Shown here piece after piece: positions 1-10,385 of a stretch of 64,000 bases of DNA (position 1 is the first letter of the stretch; each line of letters starts with the position of its first letter). Made by a program: the position numbers and the translations under genes. This DNA comes from Asterella californica (Eukaryota > Streptophyta > Marchantiopsida > Marchantiales > Aytoniaceae): positions 6,572,001 through 6,636,000 of the forward strand of contig JAYKYS010000007.1 of NCBI GenBank assembly GCA_036924285.1, in the 5' to 3' direction. Under the pieces are notes generated by a model that did no database searches, was not told the DNA's origin, and saw nothing but the letters and a program-made list of their open reading frames with translations.

Positions 1-641
1 AGGAGCATTAAACGATGCTCGTACTCGATCACAAACCACACATCGTGCGACAAACTGTTGCACATCGACGTGCATACCACGCCACCAATATTGTCCTTGG
101 AGTAAGCTATGCGTACGCTTCACTCCAAAATGTCCTAACTCCTCATGGGCATGTCGTACTAACTGTGCCCTCTGGGATGGGTGTGGCACTATCCGTACCC
201 TCTCATCACCCCACACTCGAAGTACATGTCGTCCTTCTCGTCGAAATCTCTTCGCTCGTTGAAGGACACGATCTCGCTCCTTGGCATTTACTATGCCTAC
301 TACCACATCAGTACGTAGATACTCCATCACGGTCACATCATCATGGATATCTCGCTGGTCTGAAACACCATCTCCACCCTCAGGATCTGGAGACTCATCA
401 TCTACTCTCTGACCAGAGAAAGATACGACTTGGCCCTCCATACTAGAGTTCATGACCAACACACAAAGAAAGACAGATGCATGCCACCCTGGCACTATCT
501 CCTCATCAACCTCGTCATGCCATCGAGCCCCAGTCTGATCTTGCTGACTCGTGCACGGGTTGCGACTCAACCCATCGGCATCTAGGTTTGCAACTCCAGG
601 TCTCTGACTACCTGGAAGTCATACTCCTGTAAGATCAGAGC
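1..641 (-). pseudogene. RNase H tail and integrase HHCC zinc finger (Ty3/gypsy pol), partial
   Basis: Translating the minus strand gives NLDADGLSRNP, the standard end of the gypsy RNase H/connection region, around 590-555. An acidic Gly-rich linker follows, then the integrase N-terminal zinc-binding domain: two His in RHAHEELGHFGV, then YWWRGMHVDV, then CVVC around positions 35-25. This is a textbook HHCC finger with its YWW signature. A frameshift near 605 separates it from the RNase H frame upstream. The catalytic DDE core should begin just beyond the left edge of the window. Confidence 0.85.
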
Positions 642-2033
642 TCATCGTGCAAGCTTTCCTGTAAGCTTATCGGACTCCATCAACCACTTGAGCGGCTGGT
701 GATCAGTGATGAGAGTAAAGGGGTTCTCAAACAGATAACATCGAAAGTGTGCAACAGCCCACACTGCCGTCAAACACTCTCCCTCATACGAACTATACCT
801 CGCCTCCGTTGAATTGTTGGAGCGACTGGCATACGCCACCACGAACTCCTTTTTCTCATCATCATGCTGAGTCAGCACTGCTCCAAGTCCCAACATACTC
901 CAATCGGTGTGCAGTTGGAAAGGACGCCCCCTAACGGGTCTCCTCAAGATGAGAGCAGATGTCAACCTATCCTTGAGCTCTACAAAAGCTCGCTCCTGCT
1001 CATCTCCCCACTGGCACTCCTGGTCCACCTTCATCAGCTTGATCAACGGCTTCGCAATTGCAGTAAATCCCTTCACGTACCGACGATAAAAGTTTGCCAA
1101 ACCAACAAATGCCCGAACTCGACTCACATCTGTGGGGCACGAGATACGTGCAATAGCCTCAACCTTCGTCTGTTGAACACCCATCCCACCTGGATAGATG
1201 GTGTGACCCAGATACTCTATCAGCTCTTGGAAGAACTTACACTTCCCAGGGTGTAACTTCAACCCATGAGCTCTCAACCGCTCAAACACATCCCGTAAGT
1301 GTCTCTCGTGCTCCTCCACTGTAGCACTATAGACTAAGATGTCGTCAATATAACATCTGACAAAATCCAATCCTTCTAGGATTCTGTCCATCACCCTTTG
1401 GAACTCAGCAGGGGCGTTCTTCAACCCAAATGGTAAGAACCGCCACTGATACAAACAATCCTTGCCGTGAGAGTCAATTCCCCAGAATGATGTCTTGGAC
1501 TTATCTTCTTCTCTCACTGGCAACTAATGATACCCTGCTCGAAGATCCAAAGTACTGAAGACCTTCACATGCCCCACTGCATCAAAGATCTCCTCAGGTG
1601 TCGGCATGGCATACTTATCGGACTTCGTTTGCCGATTGATAGGACGGTAGTCCTCACACATCCGTCTATCCGTATAGTTGCCATACATATCCTTCTTGGC
1701 TGGCATAACTGTGGCAGATGCATACTCTCCATGCGACATCTCTACCAACCCAACCTCCAACAAGTCTTGAGTCCGACTCTGGATCAAGGCTCTCTCCATG
1801 TCACTGTATCTGTAAGGACGTCGAAAGATTGGCGTGTCATTAGCCAAGTCAATCCGTATACCAGGTCCTTTCAAGGTACCCAAATCCTTCATACTGAAGG
1901 CAAAACAATTCTTGTAGCTCTTCAGGAATCTTTGGGCTCTTCGTCTCTCCTCTCCTATAAGCTTGGGTCCAATCTCCGGCTCCCAAGTACTCTCTGTCAC
2001 CATGCTAGAGGTAGAAGACGAAGTCGTTGACTG
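642..2033 (-). pseudogene. Reverse transcriptase and RNase H (Ty3/gypsy pol), with a premature stop
   Basis: Two stretches, 2003-1524 and 1523-642, are the same frame separated only by TAG at 1524-1526. The RT shows MCEDYRPINRQT, FSTLDLRAGYH, FLPFGLKNAPAEFQ and the catalytic YIDDILVYS box. RNase H follows with LHTDWSMLGLGAVLTQ, the acidic residue in SSYEGECLTAVWA, and LITDHQPLKWL. The stop at 1524 falls at the position after GYH where gypsy RTs almost always have Gln. A second stop, TGA at 642-644, falls where a Trp is usual just after the RNase H domain. Both fit C-to-T type decay. These enzymes would copy element RNA into DNA; here they are inactivated. Confidence 0.92.
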
Positions 2034-3400
2034 CTATCTTGCAGCCTCTGGAGCAGTTTCCTTCTGCTCACCACCAACAACCTCCACCGCTACTGTGCGT
2101 AAAACTTCTACAGTTCTAGCTGCAAGCTCCACACTCTCTCCTATGACATCCCATGATGTCCAAGGATGACGAACTCCACTTGCCTCGCCCCCAGCCTTTG
2201 CCTCCACCGACCCCGTAGGCAAAGAGCTCAAGAGTGCTCGAGCAGTAACACCCGTCGATCGCATCCGACGCTGCTCAACCAATCCAAGGCTAACAATCCA
2301 TGTCAAGCAATTCAAGTCCATTGCTTGACCCAATACTTGACGACGTGAAGCCTCTGACACCGAAGGTACTGCCGTCGTACCCGTAGCGAAACCCATCACT
2401 CGCTCTCTCTCATCGGCATTGGGCTCCACCAACTGCCGTAATTGAGCATCCCACACAAGCCCAGGTCCTCCATCTCTGTAAGCATGTGACGCTGGAAAGC
2501 TTACCAAAGTGGGTAACGCTACCATGGGCCGTCCCACTAGGTTCACCACTGCCATGGATGACCTATCGACGACTCTCACTACTTGATATCGTCGTCCTGC
2601 ATCCAAGATGCTGTCAACCGTGAGATGCGCTGGTCATCTCACTCCATCGTGTGCGCGCTTAAGCACCTCTCTCGGTAACAAGTTCGTCCACCACAATCGT
2701 GGACGATGTGCACGAGATCCTACTCTCGCTGCATCCAACAACACTGCTGGTCCAATCCAAGACCGCACTAGGTGCACACTCGTCATCATCTGTGTACGAG
2801 TATCACCCAACAAAAGAACGTTCTCCAAGATGTACGCTGGAGAATCCATCTGATGCATCTGAAGACGTCGTAAGATCCGTAACGTCTCCCAGAACATCCT
2901 AGATCGCGGGTCATGTAAACCCTGACCTCTTCCAGCACGCGTATGACCTTGACATGGCCATCCGTCTATCACCAAGTGAATGGTGTCAACAAACGTAAGA
3001 TCTTGCGTTTGTTGACACCATTCACTTGGTGATAGACGGATTTTTCGCTGCTGGGTGCACAGCAGCGAAATATCCGACGGTAATGCTTGCTGGTATCCTC
3101 TAACAGCTGATATGGGCAACAACTCAGGATATCTCTGCACCAAACGTGCCACATGTCGCAATGAGATGCGTCTCGCAATCTCATCTCTCTCCACATACAA
3201 GTATCGCTGTACTTGTATGCCTGCCTGCAATACTGCAGCCAAACCTGTGCTGATATCTCCAAACAGCTCCAACACACATACACCCTCCTCTGGATGCTGC
3301 CACACAATAGGAGTCGTATCCAACGGTGATAAGGTCACAGGGCCAGTAGCAGGAACAACCCTTTGTTCCTCTACTGGTGGTACAAAAGCTTCACTCCAGC
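2034..3400 (-). pseudogene. DNMT3-like C5-cytosine DNA methyltransferase domain inside the retrotransposon polyprotein
   Basis: The domain starts in a frame that is open upstream of 3338 and ends at the TAG at 2034-2036; a TGA at 2634-2636 interrupts it without a frame change. Conserved C5-MTase motifs occur in the normal, unpermuted order: motif I VLELFGDISTG, motif IV with the catalytic cysteine VIDGWPCQGHTRAG, followed by GLHDPRS, motif VI YILENV, motif VIII RAHRPRLWWTN, and the C-terminal signature ERERVMGF followed by QVLGQAMDLNCLTW. The AHR-x-R-xx-W-x-N form of motif VIII and the unpermuted order resemble DNMT3 more than plant DRM. The enzyme would transfer methyl groups from S-adenosylmethionine to cytosine. 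Retrotransposon-borne DNMTs have been reported in charophyte algae and dinoflagellates. Its target region is interrupted by an 80-bp palindrome (2961-3040), and the region between motifs I and IV looks disturbed. Confidence 0.85.
2961..3040. repeat. 80-bp near-perfect palindrome inside the methyltransferase sequence
   Basis: Positions 2961-3000 and 3001-3040 are reverse complements of each other with one mismatch and no spacer. The left half encodes DTIHLVIDG of motif IV, so it is probably the original and the right half an inverted copy. A smaller hairpin with 10-bp arms follows at 3043-3070. The reading frame stays open through the palindrome. Confidence 0.9.
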
Positions 3401-3565
3401 CTGCTGCACCAACTGATCAGCATACTGCTGCAACTCTCCACTCGAACTCCAGAGTGGAACATCCAAGGCAGATGGTACTAACGTAGACATGCTAGGCATG
3501 TCCTCCACCTCCTCAAAGACCGGAGTATCCTCCGCATGGGCATTGCCCTCCAACAACTCGTTCGG

Positions 3566-6196
3566 TCAAGTGATGACTGAACTGAACCCTGCAACGGATG
3601 CCATCGTCCCTGGTGTAGGCTCCGTCGTCTCAACTCTAGCACTGAATCGCACTGGTAAGCGGCTCACTCGTCCCTCACCGGACTGCCAACCTGGTCTGTA
3701 AGATGTTGTCTCCGTCCAATAGTCGATCACAAACCCCATAGGGTACAACACAGCACCTCCCACCAATACATCATAAGACTCTGCGGCTGTAACGATGGCC
3801 TTGGCCCTCACCATAGAACCATCCGTGGAGTGATCTGGCCGAACTCTCACCGTCAACATCTCACGTGTCATATGTAGAGCCGTATCTCCTGATCCCCCTA
3901 GAGATGTCTGCAACTGGAATGGACATCTCTCTATCTCGGACTTCTTCATACCCAAACCAATACACGCCGCCTTTCCCAACATCAACGGTTGGGCTCCAGA
4001 GTCTAACAAGACCTTCTGAGGTCGATACACTTCCCCTGAAGGTGCCACCAAACAAAAGATACCACTTTTGTTGTCCAACAACACCACACCTGGTGCCAAA
4101 CCAGCACGGTCAATCGCCGGCCTAGCTGGTAACTCATCTAACCTAGCAGCCGCCGCTTGCCAAGTACCACTGGTAGCTGTCCTGATCCTCGACTCCATGG
4201 ACACGTCTACCGCCTCTCGCTGAACTACTTCAGCACTAGAGGTAACTACATCCTCTCTCTCACTAAGCGTGGCCGCCAACTGGAACACTAGAGCCAAGTT
4301 GACTCCCAATGCTCTCATATCCGTGGCTGAGAATAGTGGGGCTCGCAAAACTGCTGTAGCCGTCCCCAACATCGGGTTCGACGTCGCATCCACAGACGTC
4401 GAAGGTGGACTCACATCACACCCACTCCTGGATGTCGATGCCTCCAACTCTACTGCACCATCGGTAGGTCGTTTAGGAACCATAGATGTGGTCCTCAACG
4501 CCTCCGATAACGTGAACGACTGGGAAAGCCTGGCCTGTCTACCAGCCTCCCCGCGTTGTGGATCCAACTCCACTGACGCTCCTCGTGGCTCAGAGGCACG
4601 TACTGCACCTCTAGTCACTGCCGCAGATGCCTCAATCTGCGCCACACCAGCCATGAAGTCGAGGTCATCTCCTTCTCCTCCATAAGACGTGGAAGCCTCT
4701 GTTCCACCTGATCTCCGCTGGACCATAGCCATACTAGCTATCCTCTGCTCCAACTGCTCAATCCGAGCAGCCATACCTGCTTCTGACGTCGTAACAAGCG
4801 GTGGACCGACCGGTCCTCTCACAGGTGTTGGACCTCTAAATCCAGCTCGACCACCACGGCCTCCCTGAGCTCCTCCGCCTCGTCCACGATCAGCCTTCCC
4901 TTGCCGCAACTCGGGATGGAGATCAAAACAACGGTCACTACTGTGACCAGGTCGTCCGCAATGCTCACATTGCCTAGGTACTACTTGAGACGTCCCTGAT
5001 GTCTCTGACGTCTCATAACCTCTCCTCTGTGGACAGTCCCTCTGCTGATGAGGACCATCACACGTCCAGCAAAGACCCGCTTGCTGCTGACTAGAGAAGG
5101 ACGGCATGGGCTTCTGCTCACCAGATCCTCCAACACCTCCCTGAGATCGTGACTGCTCCGCACGATCCTTACCACCACCACCACCACCACGCTGTTGCGT
5201 AGCCTGTGATCCTCGAGAAGAGGTGGTCGCTCCATGTGGTGTCTCCTTGCTGAATCCAGCAACCACCACCCTCTCCTCCACCATGTTGAGCTCAATCCGC
5301 TCAGCCAGACTAAAGACAACCGCCAACGTCGGAGCGGTATCTCTAAGGAGAATAGCATCTCTAACTCTCCTACGCAGCTCCCGGTCTAGTATCCCATACC
5401 AGAACTGGACTGCCTGTGCTTCCGTCACCCCTTGGGTAACGCTGATCAACCGCCTCATGCGAGTAAACGCCTCGCGTAGGCTCTCTCCAGTCTTCCGCTG
5501 GAACTCTTGCAGACTCCTCAACTTGTCGATCCGCACACCCTGATAGTTCTTCCTCAAACATTGGAAGAACTGAACCACAGGGTTAAACCCTGGTGATATC
5601 CCACTTACACTATCACCTGCTCCACTACCTGTAGACGCACCGCTGGTAGTAGGTACTCCGCCACCTGCGACTGTACCACTGCTACTAGCACCCGAACTCG
5701 CAGGTGCTACGTCTCCCGAAACTGCGACAGTAGTGATAGAAACGTAGAAGGGAGACCAATGTTGTCTCCACAACTCGATCTCAACATTGTAATCTCGCTT
5801 GAACTCATGATAATCGTCCATCGGCGGTCCCTCCAAGTGCTGGAACAAACCCTTCTAGTCATGAAGGGTGTAAACAGTTGTGGGTTCCGCATCTGCTGCA
5901 GATCGCACCAACTGTCGAACTCCTGGATGAAGTCATCCAGCTCAATGGTACCAACTGTATCCGAGTAACGTCGAGGTCCCTTCGTGGTCCCATAGATCTC
6001 GTCCATGTCTCACAACAACGGTGTGGCGACACTAGACTCACCATCAGAAAACGCGCTGTCTGCGTCTGACTCGTCCTCTGGAACAACCGACGGCAATGGT
6101 GTAGGTAGTCGGTACCTCACCCCACTCCGTGTATACCCACTGTCCGAGAAGTCCCCACCAGAACCTCCCGAGAACTCCGTGATGAGAGAATCCCGC
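3566..6196 (-). pseudogene. Gag with two CCHC zinc knuckles and aspartic protease (Ty3/gypsy)
   Basis: The frame from 5848 to 3566 encodes about 760 residues. The capsid-like part has YHEFKRDYNVEIELW near its start and continues into a Gly/Ser/Gln-rich linker. Two zinc knuckles follow: CWTCDGPHQQRDC (CX2CX3HX4C) and CEHCGRPGHSSDRC (CX2CX4HX4C). The retroviral-type protease motif VLLDSGAQ sits towards the C-terminus. A second frame running from about 6196 down to 5845 supplies the N-terminal Gag region (for example ELDDFIQEFDSWCDLQQMRN). It is joined to the main frame by a single-base frameshift near 5840-5850, and has further in-frame stops, for example in front of the Met at 6006. The Gag-protease frame ends with TGA at 3566-3568, but the same frame then continues without interruption to about 3371. 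Gag would package the element RNA and the protease would cleave the polyprotein. Nonfunctional as it stands. Confidence 0.85.
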
Positions 6197-7940
6197 TAAC
6201 ACACTCTCCAATCGGAAGCCGCAATCTCCGTCACCACCGTAACCACCACTTGCCTAACCCCGCTCCTACTGAGCTCACCTATCTCTTACTAGGACGGTCA
6301 AGGTAAAGGCAACCTGTACCTGCCATCACCACAGGCAGCCTCTCACGGTCTGTTGGTCGTCACTCCAACCGCATCGTGAGAGAGACAAAGGTAGTCTGAC
6401 TGGTCCGCAACTCCAGTCTCATTACCGACAGCACACTGGAGTGAACTCACTCCAGAAATCAAGCGCCAACACAAGCAAACGCGGCGCACAAATAGGAAGC
6501 AGAATATGGACGGGTTCCAACCACAAGAAGTCCAAACGATAACCCTCCACACTCAAACATTCACATAAAGAGAAACCCAGCCCCACCCGGACTGACGTCT
6601 CCTCGTCGGTGACCACATGCACAATATATGGTCACCAACAGTCGTAACTGACACTGGAGGTCACTAACTAGATGTCTACACCTCTAGTAGCTCCAAAAAC
6701 ATCCACGTGATAGCTCTACTAGCTCACCCAAGACAACTGCCACCAATTGCCTTTATACACGTCTCTACGGTATAGACAAGCACTACCACAACTATAGCTT
6801 GCCCCTAATACTATGGGGTCGCCCTACCACTCCTCTAGGAACGTGCGAGAAGGTCTCTTACTACCTTATACAAGTCCATAAGTACTTGCACGCATCCCTG
6901 TAGGACACCATGAGCTATTGGTCTAGTGGTAAAGCCAAAGCTAAGACTACAGAGTTAGGAGTCCAGGTCCAGAAATAGTGTTGTGATGGGTGACCAGCTG
7001 GTTTTACCCTTCCCACACAACTGAATCTTGGATACCTCTCTCACGCACGCCAGCAAGCTGGCTTGCGGCGGGTGCGGGCTCGGGCTCAGGCTCAGCTCCG
7101 CTCCGCCTCCGCACTCTCGCATTCCGCTCTCACGCCTCCGCACTCACGCACCTCTGCACCTCTGCTCCTCGAAGCCTCTAAACACCTCCTGACACGCACT
7201 CCCGCTCACTCTCCGCTTGAAGTAGAGTAGAACAAGTACAACACACCAGAAGAGGCTCGGCTCCACCTCGAATTGCAGAAGATTGCACCAAAAGAGGCTC
7301 CAAAACAGCGAAAACAGCTTGCGGGTGCACACGGGTGACCAAAATCTGACGTAAAACAGCAAGAACACCCAAATTGAACCCGAACACCACCACAACAGAT
7401 TCGCGAATGCACAAGACACACTTCGAGAATGCACACACACACAACAAAACTCCTAAACTCGAGTTTTCACACGAAATTGCACCAAAATCTGACGTAACTA
7501 GCCTTTTTGCACTTGCGGGTGTCACGGCAGCGAACTTCGACATGCCATAACTTCTCAATCCTTGGCCAAACTCCACGAAACTTAGTGCACTAGATTCGTC
7601 TCTCCAATGCGCTTCCAAAGAGCCCACTCCGGCCCGACATTGACAAGTATTTCAGCTGCCACGCCCAAACGCGCAATCCGGCTCCAACAAGACACTTCAA
7701 GAACATTCCGCAAAATTTCTGCAGCGCTTCCGCATGACAGAAATCTCCACTCGACCCCAACAACAGCAAATCAATCTACGACCAGCAATGTAGCATGCGC
7801 CCACACACCTCGATCACAGCTCCAACAATCAACCACAAACGACAACACCCGAAGATACCAGCGGACGATTTCAGATTTCAGATCAGCGAGCTCTTACTGA
7901 ACTCCGCCTCGACCTGCACTCAGTTCTTCGAGTAATCTGC
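6197..7940. other. Noncoding flank upstream of gag; probable LTR/leader region of the gypsy element
   Basis: No convincing gene. By position, on the 5' side of the minus-strand gag, this should contain the leader, primer-binding site and 5' LTR. I could not delimit them because the partner LTR lies outside the window. A GC-rich, low-complexity stretch of repeated CGGGCTC/CTCCGC-type words occupies about 7060-7175. Short open frames here show no family signature. Confidence 0.4.
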
Positions 7941-8226
7941 ATTGAGAAATTACTATCTCCAACACTACAACAAAGATTACTCACAAACGGTCAAGCCAAA
8001 CCCACTCTAAACGCGAAGAGAATCCGGGTTACACTCAACTAGACTATCCACCATAGCCTGGAGCTTGAAAGCTCAACTCGAAGAACTAAGGCCTCCAAGC
8101 CCTACCTGCGAAGTTTACCCCTAGTGGGCTCTCCCACCAACTCGTCCTAACGGCACTAACGGCCTTACCGGGATGCGCCACTTCGCACTCGGTCAACCTA
8201 GCCGAGGTGTCCAAACTGACGTGACA
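7941..8226. repeat. Dispersed repeat, copy A (second copy at 47148-47443)
   Basis: About 290 bp here align with 47148-47443 in the same orientation. Shared blocks include GGTCAAGCCAAACCCACTCT, GGCTCAACTCGAAGAACTAA and CAACCTAGCCGAGGTG. The similarity stops abruptly at GACGTGAC (about 8226), exactly where the Copia gag similarity begins. This suggests the repeat is itself an inserted element, or an element end, abutting the gag remnant. Confidence 0.75.
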
Positions 8227-9537
8227 TGCTGCTAAGTGATCAACCGAACCTTTGATCTGGTAGACATAATCTATAATGCTAAGTGACCCTTTCTTAACCT
8301 CCAAAAACTGCTGTTTGGATTGGAGCTTACGTGCCTTCATAGGCTTTTGAAAAACGTTTGTTAATGCAGCCCACACCTCCTTGGATGTGTACACGCCTTG
8401 AATGTAACCAAACATCGTTGGTAAAACACACAAAGATAGAATGTGCACCGCTTGGTATGCACGTTGATTCTATGTTTCCACAGCCGGATCAATATTTAGC
8501 TTAGACTGTTTGGTATCTGTAACGACTTATGTTACACATGAAAGTTTGTCTATTAGTAGGTGTTTAGTCATAACTAAGTGTGGAGAATGATTATTTGCTG
8601 CCCAAGTACTTTAATGAGATATAAGTTAGTCATGACTAGCTAAAGTTGGTTATGATTAAACTTAGCTATATTTTTTAGCAGAATTCAGATGTTTCTTAGA
8701 GAGTGAGCAGTACTATCTTGTCATCTTGTCTAATAGATAAAAAAGACGTGGAAAGTATCCCTTATTTTCTTTTTGACTTGATTTTAGTGGTGGGACTAAA
8801 AACTTGGACTATGGACTTGTGGACGTTAAAAACAACAAGAGATTCCACATGTCTCTTTTTTAGTGGGTCTTAGTGTAGAGAGAAGGTGGAAATTTGAGAT
8901 TCTTTGAGAATATTTCAAAATCTTTCTAACAATTTTTGACTTTTGCAAGAATAATCCCATATGAAAAGATAAGAAGCCCATGTGATGAATGTCTTTATCT
9001 TAAGTAATATTTTAGTAAAACCCGATAAAAATAATTACCACTGAGTTACCAAAGAGTACCAAAGTAAAAACCTACAATGTATACATAGAAGAACAGAGAA
9101 TAGCTCCTCATCCTTGTTTTCACATCGTAGTAATGACAACTTGAGCAATATAGAGAGAGTGTGAGATTTTAGAATATGAGAACTTGAGAGACGTCGTTAG
9201 AATGAAGAATTTTAGTTTATGAGTTTATGGATGTGTGAAGGATTGAACTTAGCATTTTTCTCACAAGTTAATGGTGTGCTTCCATCACCTCATCAGAGGT
9301 GATCCTTGAGTGACAGACACGACATGTTGTAGGTTGATCAATGACTATCGTGGAGGTTGAGAGATTAGTGGATAGTTGATTGATAGGACCGTTGAGGATT
9401 TACATATCGGTCTATTACAAGCCCAAACAACCCCTGACCTTTGAGAAATGCAAACATCAATACTTCCATATCGAATAGTTATGCTTGTCCAAAAGCTCCA
9501 CGATAATGACAGACAAGACTTTGACCTTACCAGCCAT
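8227..9537 (-). pseudogene. Ty1/Copia gag (UBN2-type), split by a nested insertion and truncated
   Basis: The N-terminus starts with ATG at 9537 (MAGKVKVLSVIIVELL, then NYSIWKY), the usual start of Copia gag. It is interrupted at 9404 and resumes on the other side of an 887-bp insertion at 8517 with SKLNIDPAVET and NQRAYQAVHILSL. It then runs through the UBN2 core: SKEVWAALTNVFQ, then ARKLQSKQQFLEVK, then SIIDYVYQIKGSVDHLAAC. It is cut off at about 8226 by the dispersed repeat. In-frame stops follow NYSIWKY and DPAVET. The gag would form virus-like particles; this copy is dead. Confidence 0.8.
8518..9404. mobile_element. Solo-LTR-like insertion (887 bp) nested in Copia gag, with TATC target duplication
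   Basis: The insertion begins TGTAACGACTTATG and ends GAGGATTTACA, so it has TG..CA ends and a 5-bp terminal inversion (TGTAA/TTACA). TATC flanks it on both sides (8514-8517 and 9405-9408). Removing it joins the two halves of the gag coding sequence. The size, termini and lack of coding potential fit a solo LTR left by recombination between the two LTRs of a full element. Confidence 0.75.
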
Positions 9538-10156
9538 TGCGGAAGACGTTAGTATAAGATGAGAACAAAGTGTCTCAAAAATGACTGAAACTTGGCAAGA
9601 AGATTCTCACAACAAACATAGATCCAAATAGAGCTCCATCCCTTGATAAATATACACCGTAAAAACGTCAAAATTACCAAAAAAGTTTATTACATCCTCC
9701 AAATATGCAGTCAAAGTTTCCAAGACAATACATATAAAACTCAACTTGCTCCAAATGACTCTCTGAAAATTCTCCAGAAGCCCTTTCCAAATCTGTTCAC
9801 TAAAGGCTTTTAACTACAAGAGAAGTTTTGAAAATTTGAGCTAAAAGTGAGTGGAAGACCCTCAAATACGCGATCTAGCTCTGTTGACCTAAAACCAACT
9901 TGCTCCAAATGAGCTGAAAATGATAGAGTTACTTAATTCAAGGCGGTTGTGGTGAATCGTTGGTCATCTATGGTGGGTGGGTCACCTAAGATGACCCACA
10001 ATGAAAATGCTAGGTTAAATCGTTTTCAATAACTACTTCGAAGATCTTGAATCCTCCAAGATGATAAATCACAGCAAAAAATACAACACCTCTCTTCACT
10101 TGCATACACTCTCTTGCACTCTTACTACCAAGAGCTTCCTCTCATACCTCCTCAAA

Positions 10157-10385
10157 CTCTGATACCATGTTCAAATCAGGTTAGCTTCCAAGAGAGGAGC
10201 TACCACACCTGAAGAATGTAGGAGAGATTATTCACCAAGAGAAAGCAACTGAGAGAGGTCATCTGTCCCTCCTGTATATATAGAGAGAGGATTCAAAGAG
10301 GATTGGGTCTCTCTGACTTAACTATACTCTCGACTGAGTATGGACCTAACTACAATAAGTTCAACTTAACTAACTAGAGTTCGCA
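10157..10385 (-). mobile_element. Copia-type primer-binding site with adjoining LTR segment
   Basis: On the minus strand 10167-10157 reads TGGTATCAGAG, the usual Copia primer-binding site complementary to the initiator methionine tRNA. On the plus strand, sequence starting TGTTCAAATC at 10168 abuts it directly, as an LTR boundary should. A TATA-like GTATATATAGAGAG lies near 10275. The far end of the LTR is uncertain; the sequence TTCGCA at about 10380-10385 is one candidate. It is probably the 5' LTR of the element whose gag lies at 8.2-9.5 kb. Confidence 0.55.

Larger units (their letters stand above)
1..6196 (-). mobile_element. Ty3/gypsy retrotransposon carrying a DNA methyltransferase, decayed, cut by the window edge
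   Basis: Read on the minus strand, this stretch encodes Gag, two zinc knuckles, an aspartic protease, a C5-cytosine methyltransferase, reverse transcriptase, RNase H and the start of an integrase, in that order. RT before integrase identifies Ty3/gypsy. From the methyltransferase through RNase H the reading frame is continuous apart from isolated in-frame stops at 2634-2636 (TGA), 2034-2036 (TAG), 1524-1526 (TAG) and 642-644 (TGA). Gag-protease is interrupted by a TGA at 3566-3568. Frameshifts lie near 5840-5850, near 3390 and near 605. The intact ancestor therefore probably made one large Gag-Pol polyprotein with the methyltransferase inside it. The integrase core and the 3' LTR lie beyond position 1. 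The LTR on the 5' side was not delimited. The region is visibly richer in G+C than the rest of the window. Confidence 0.9.

Noticed and set aside
6911..6990. tRNA-like segment (TGGTCTAGTGGTAAAGCC)
   Set aside because: The first part resembles a tRNA A box and D arm, but no proper T arm (GGTTCRAATCC) or closing acceptor stem follows.
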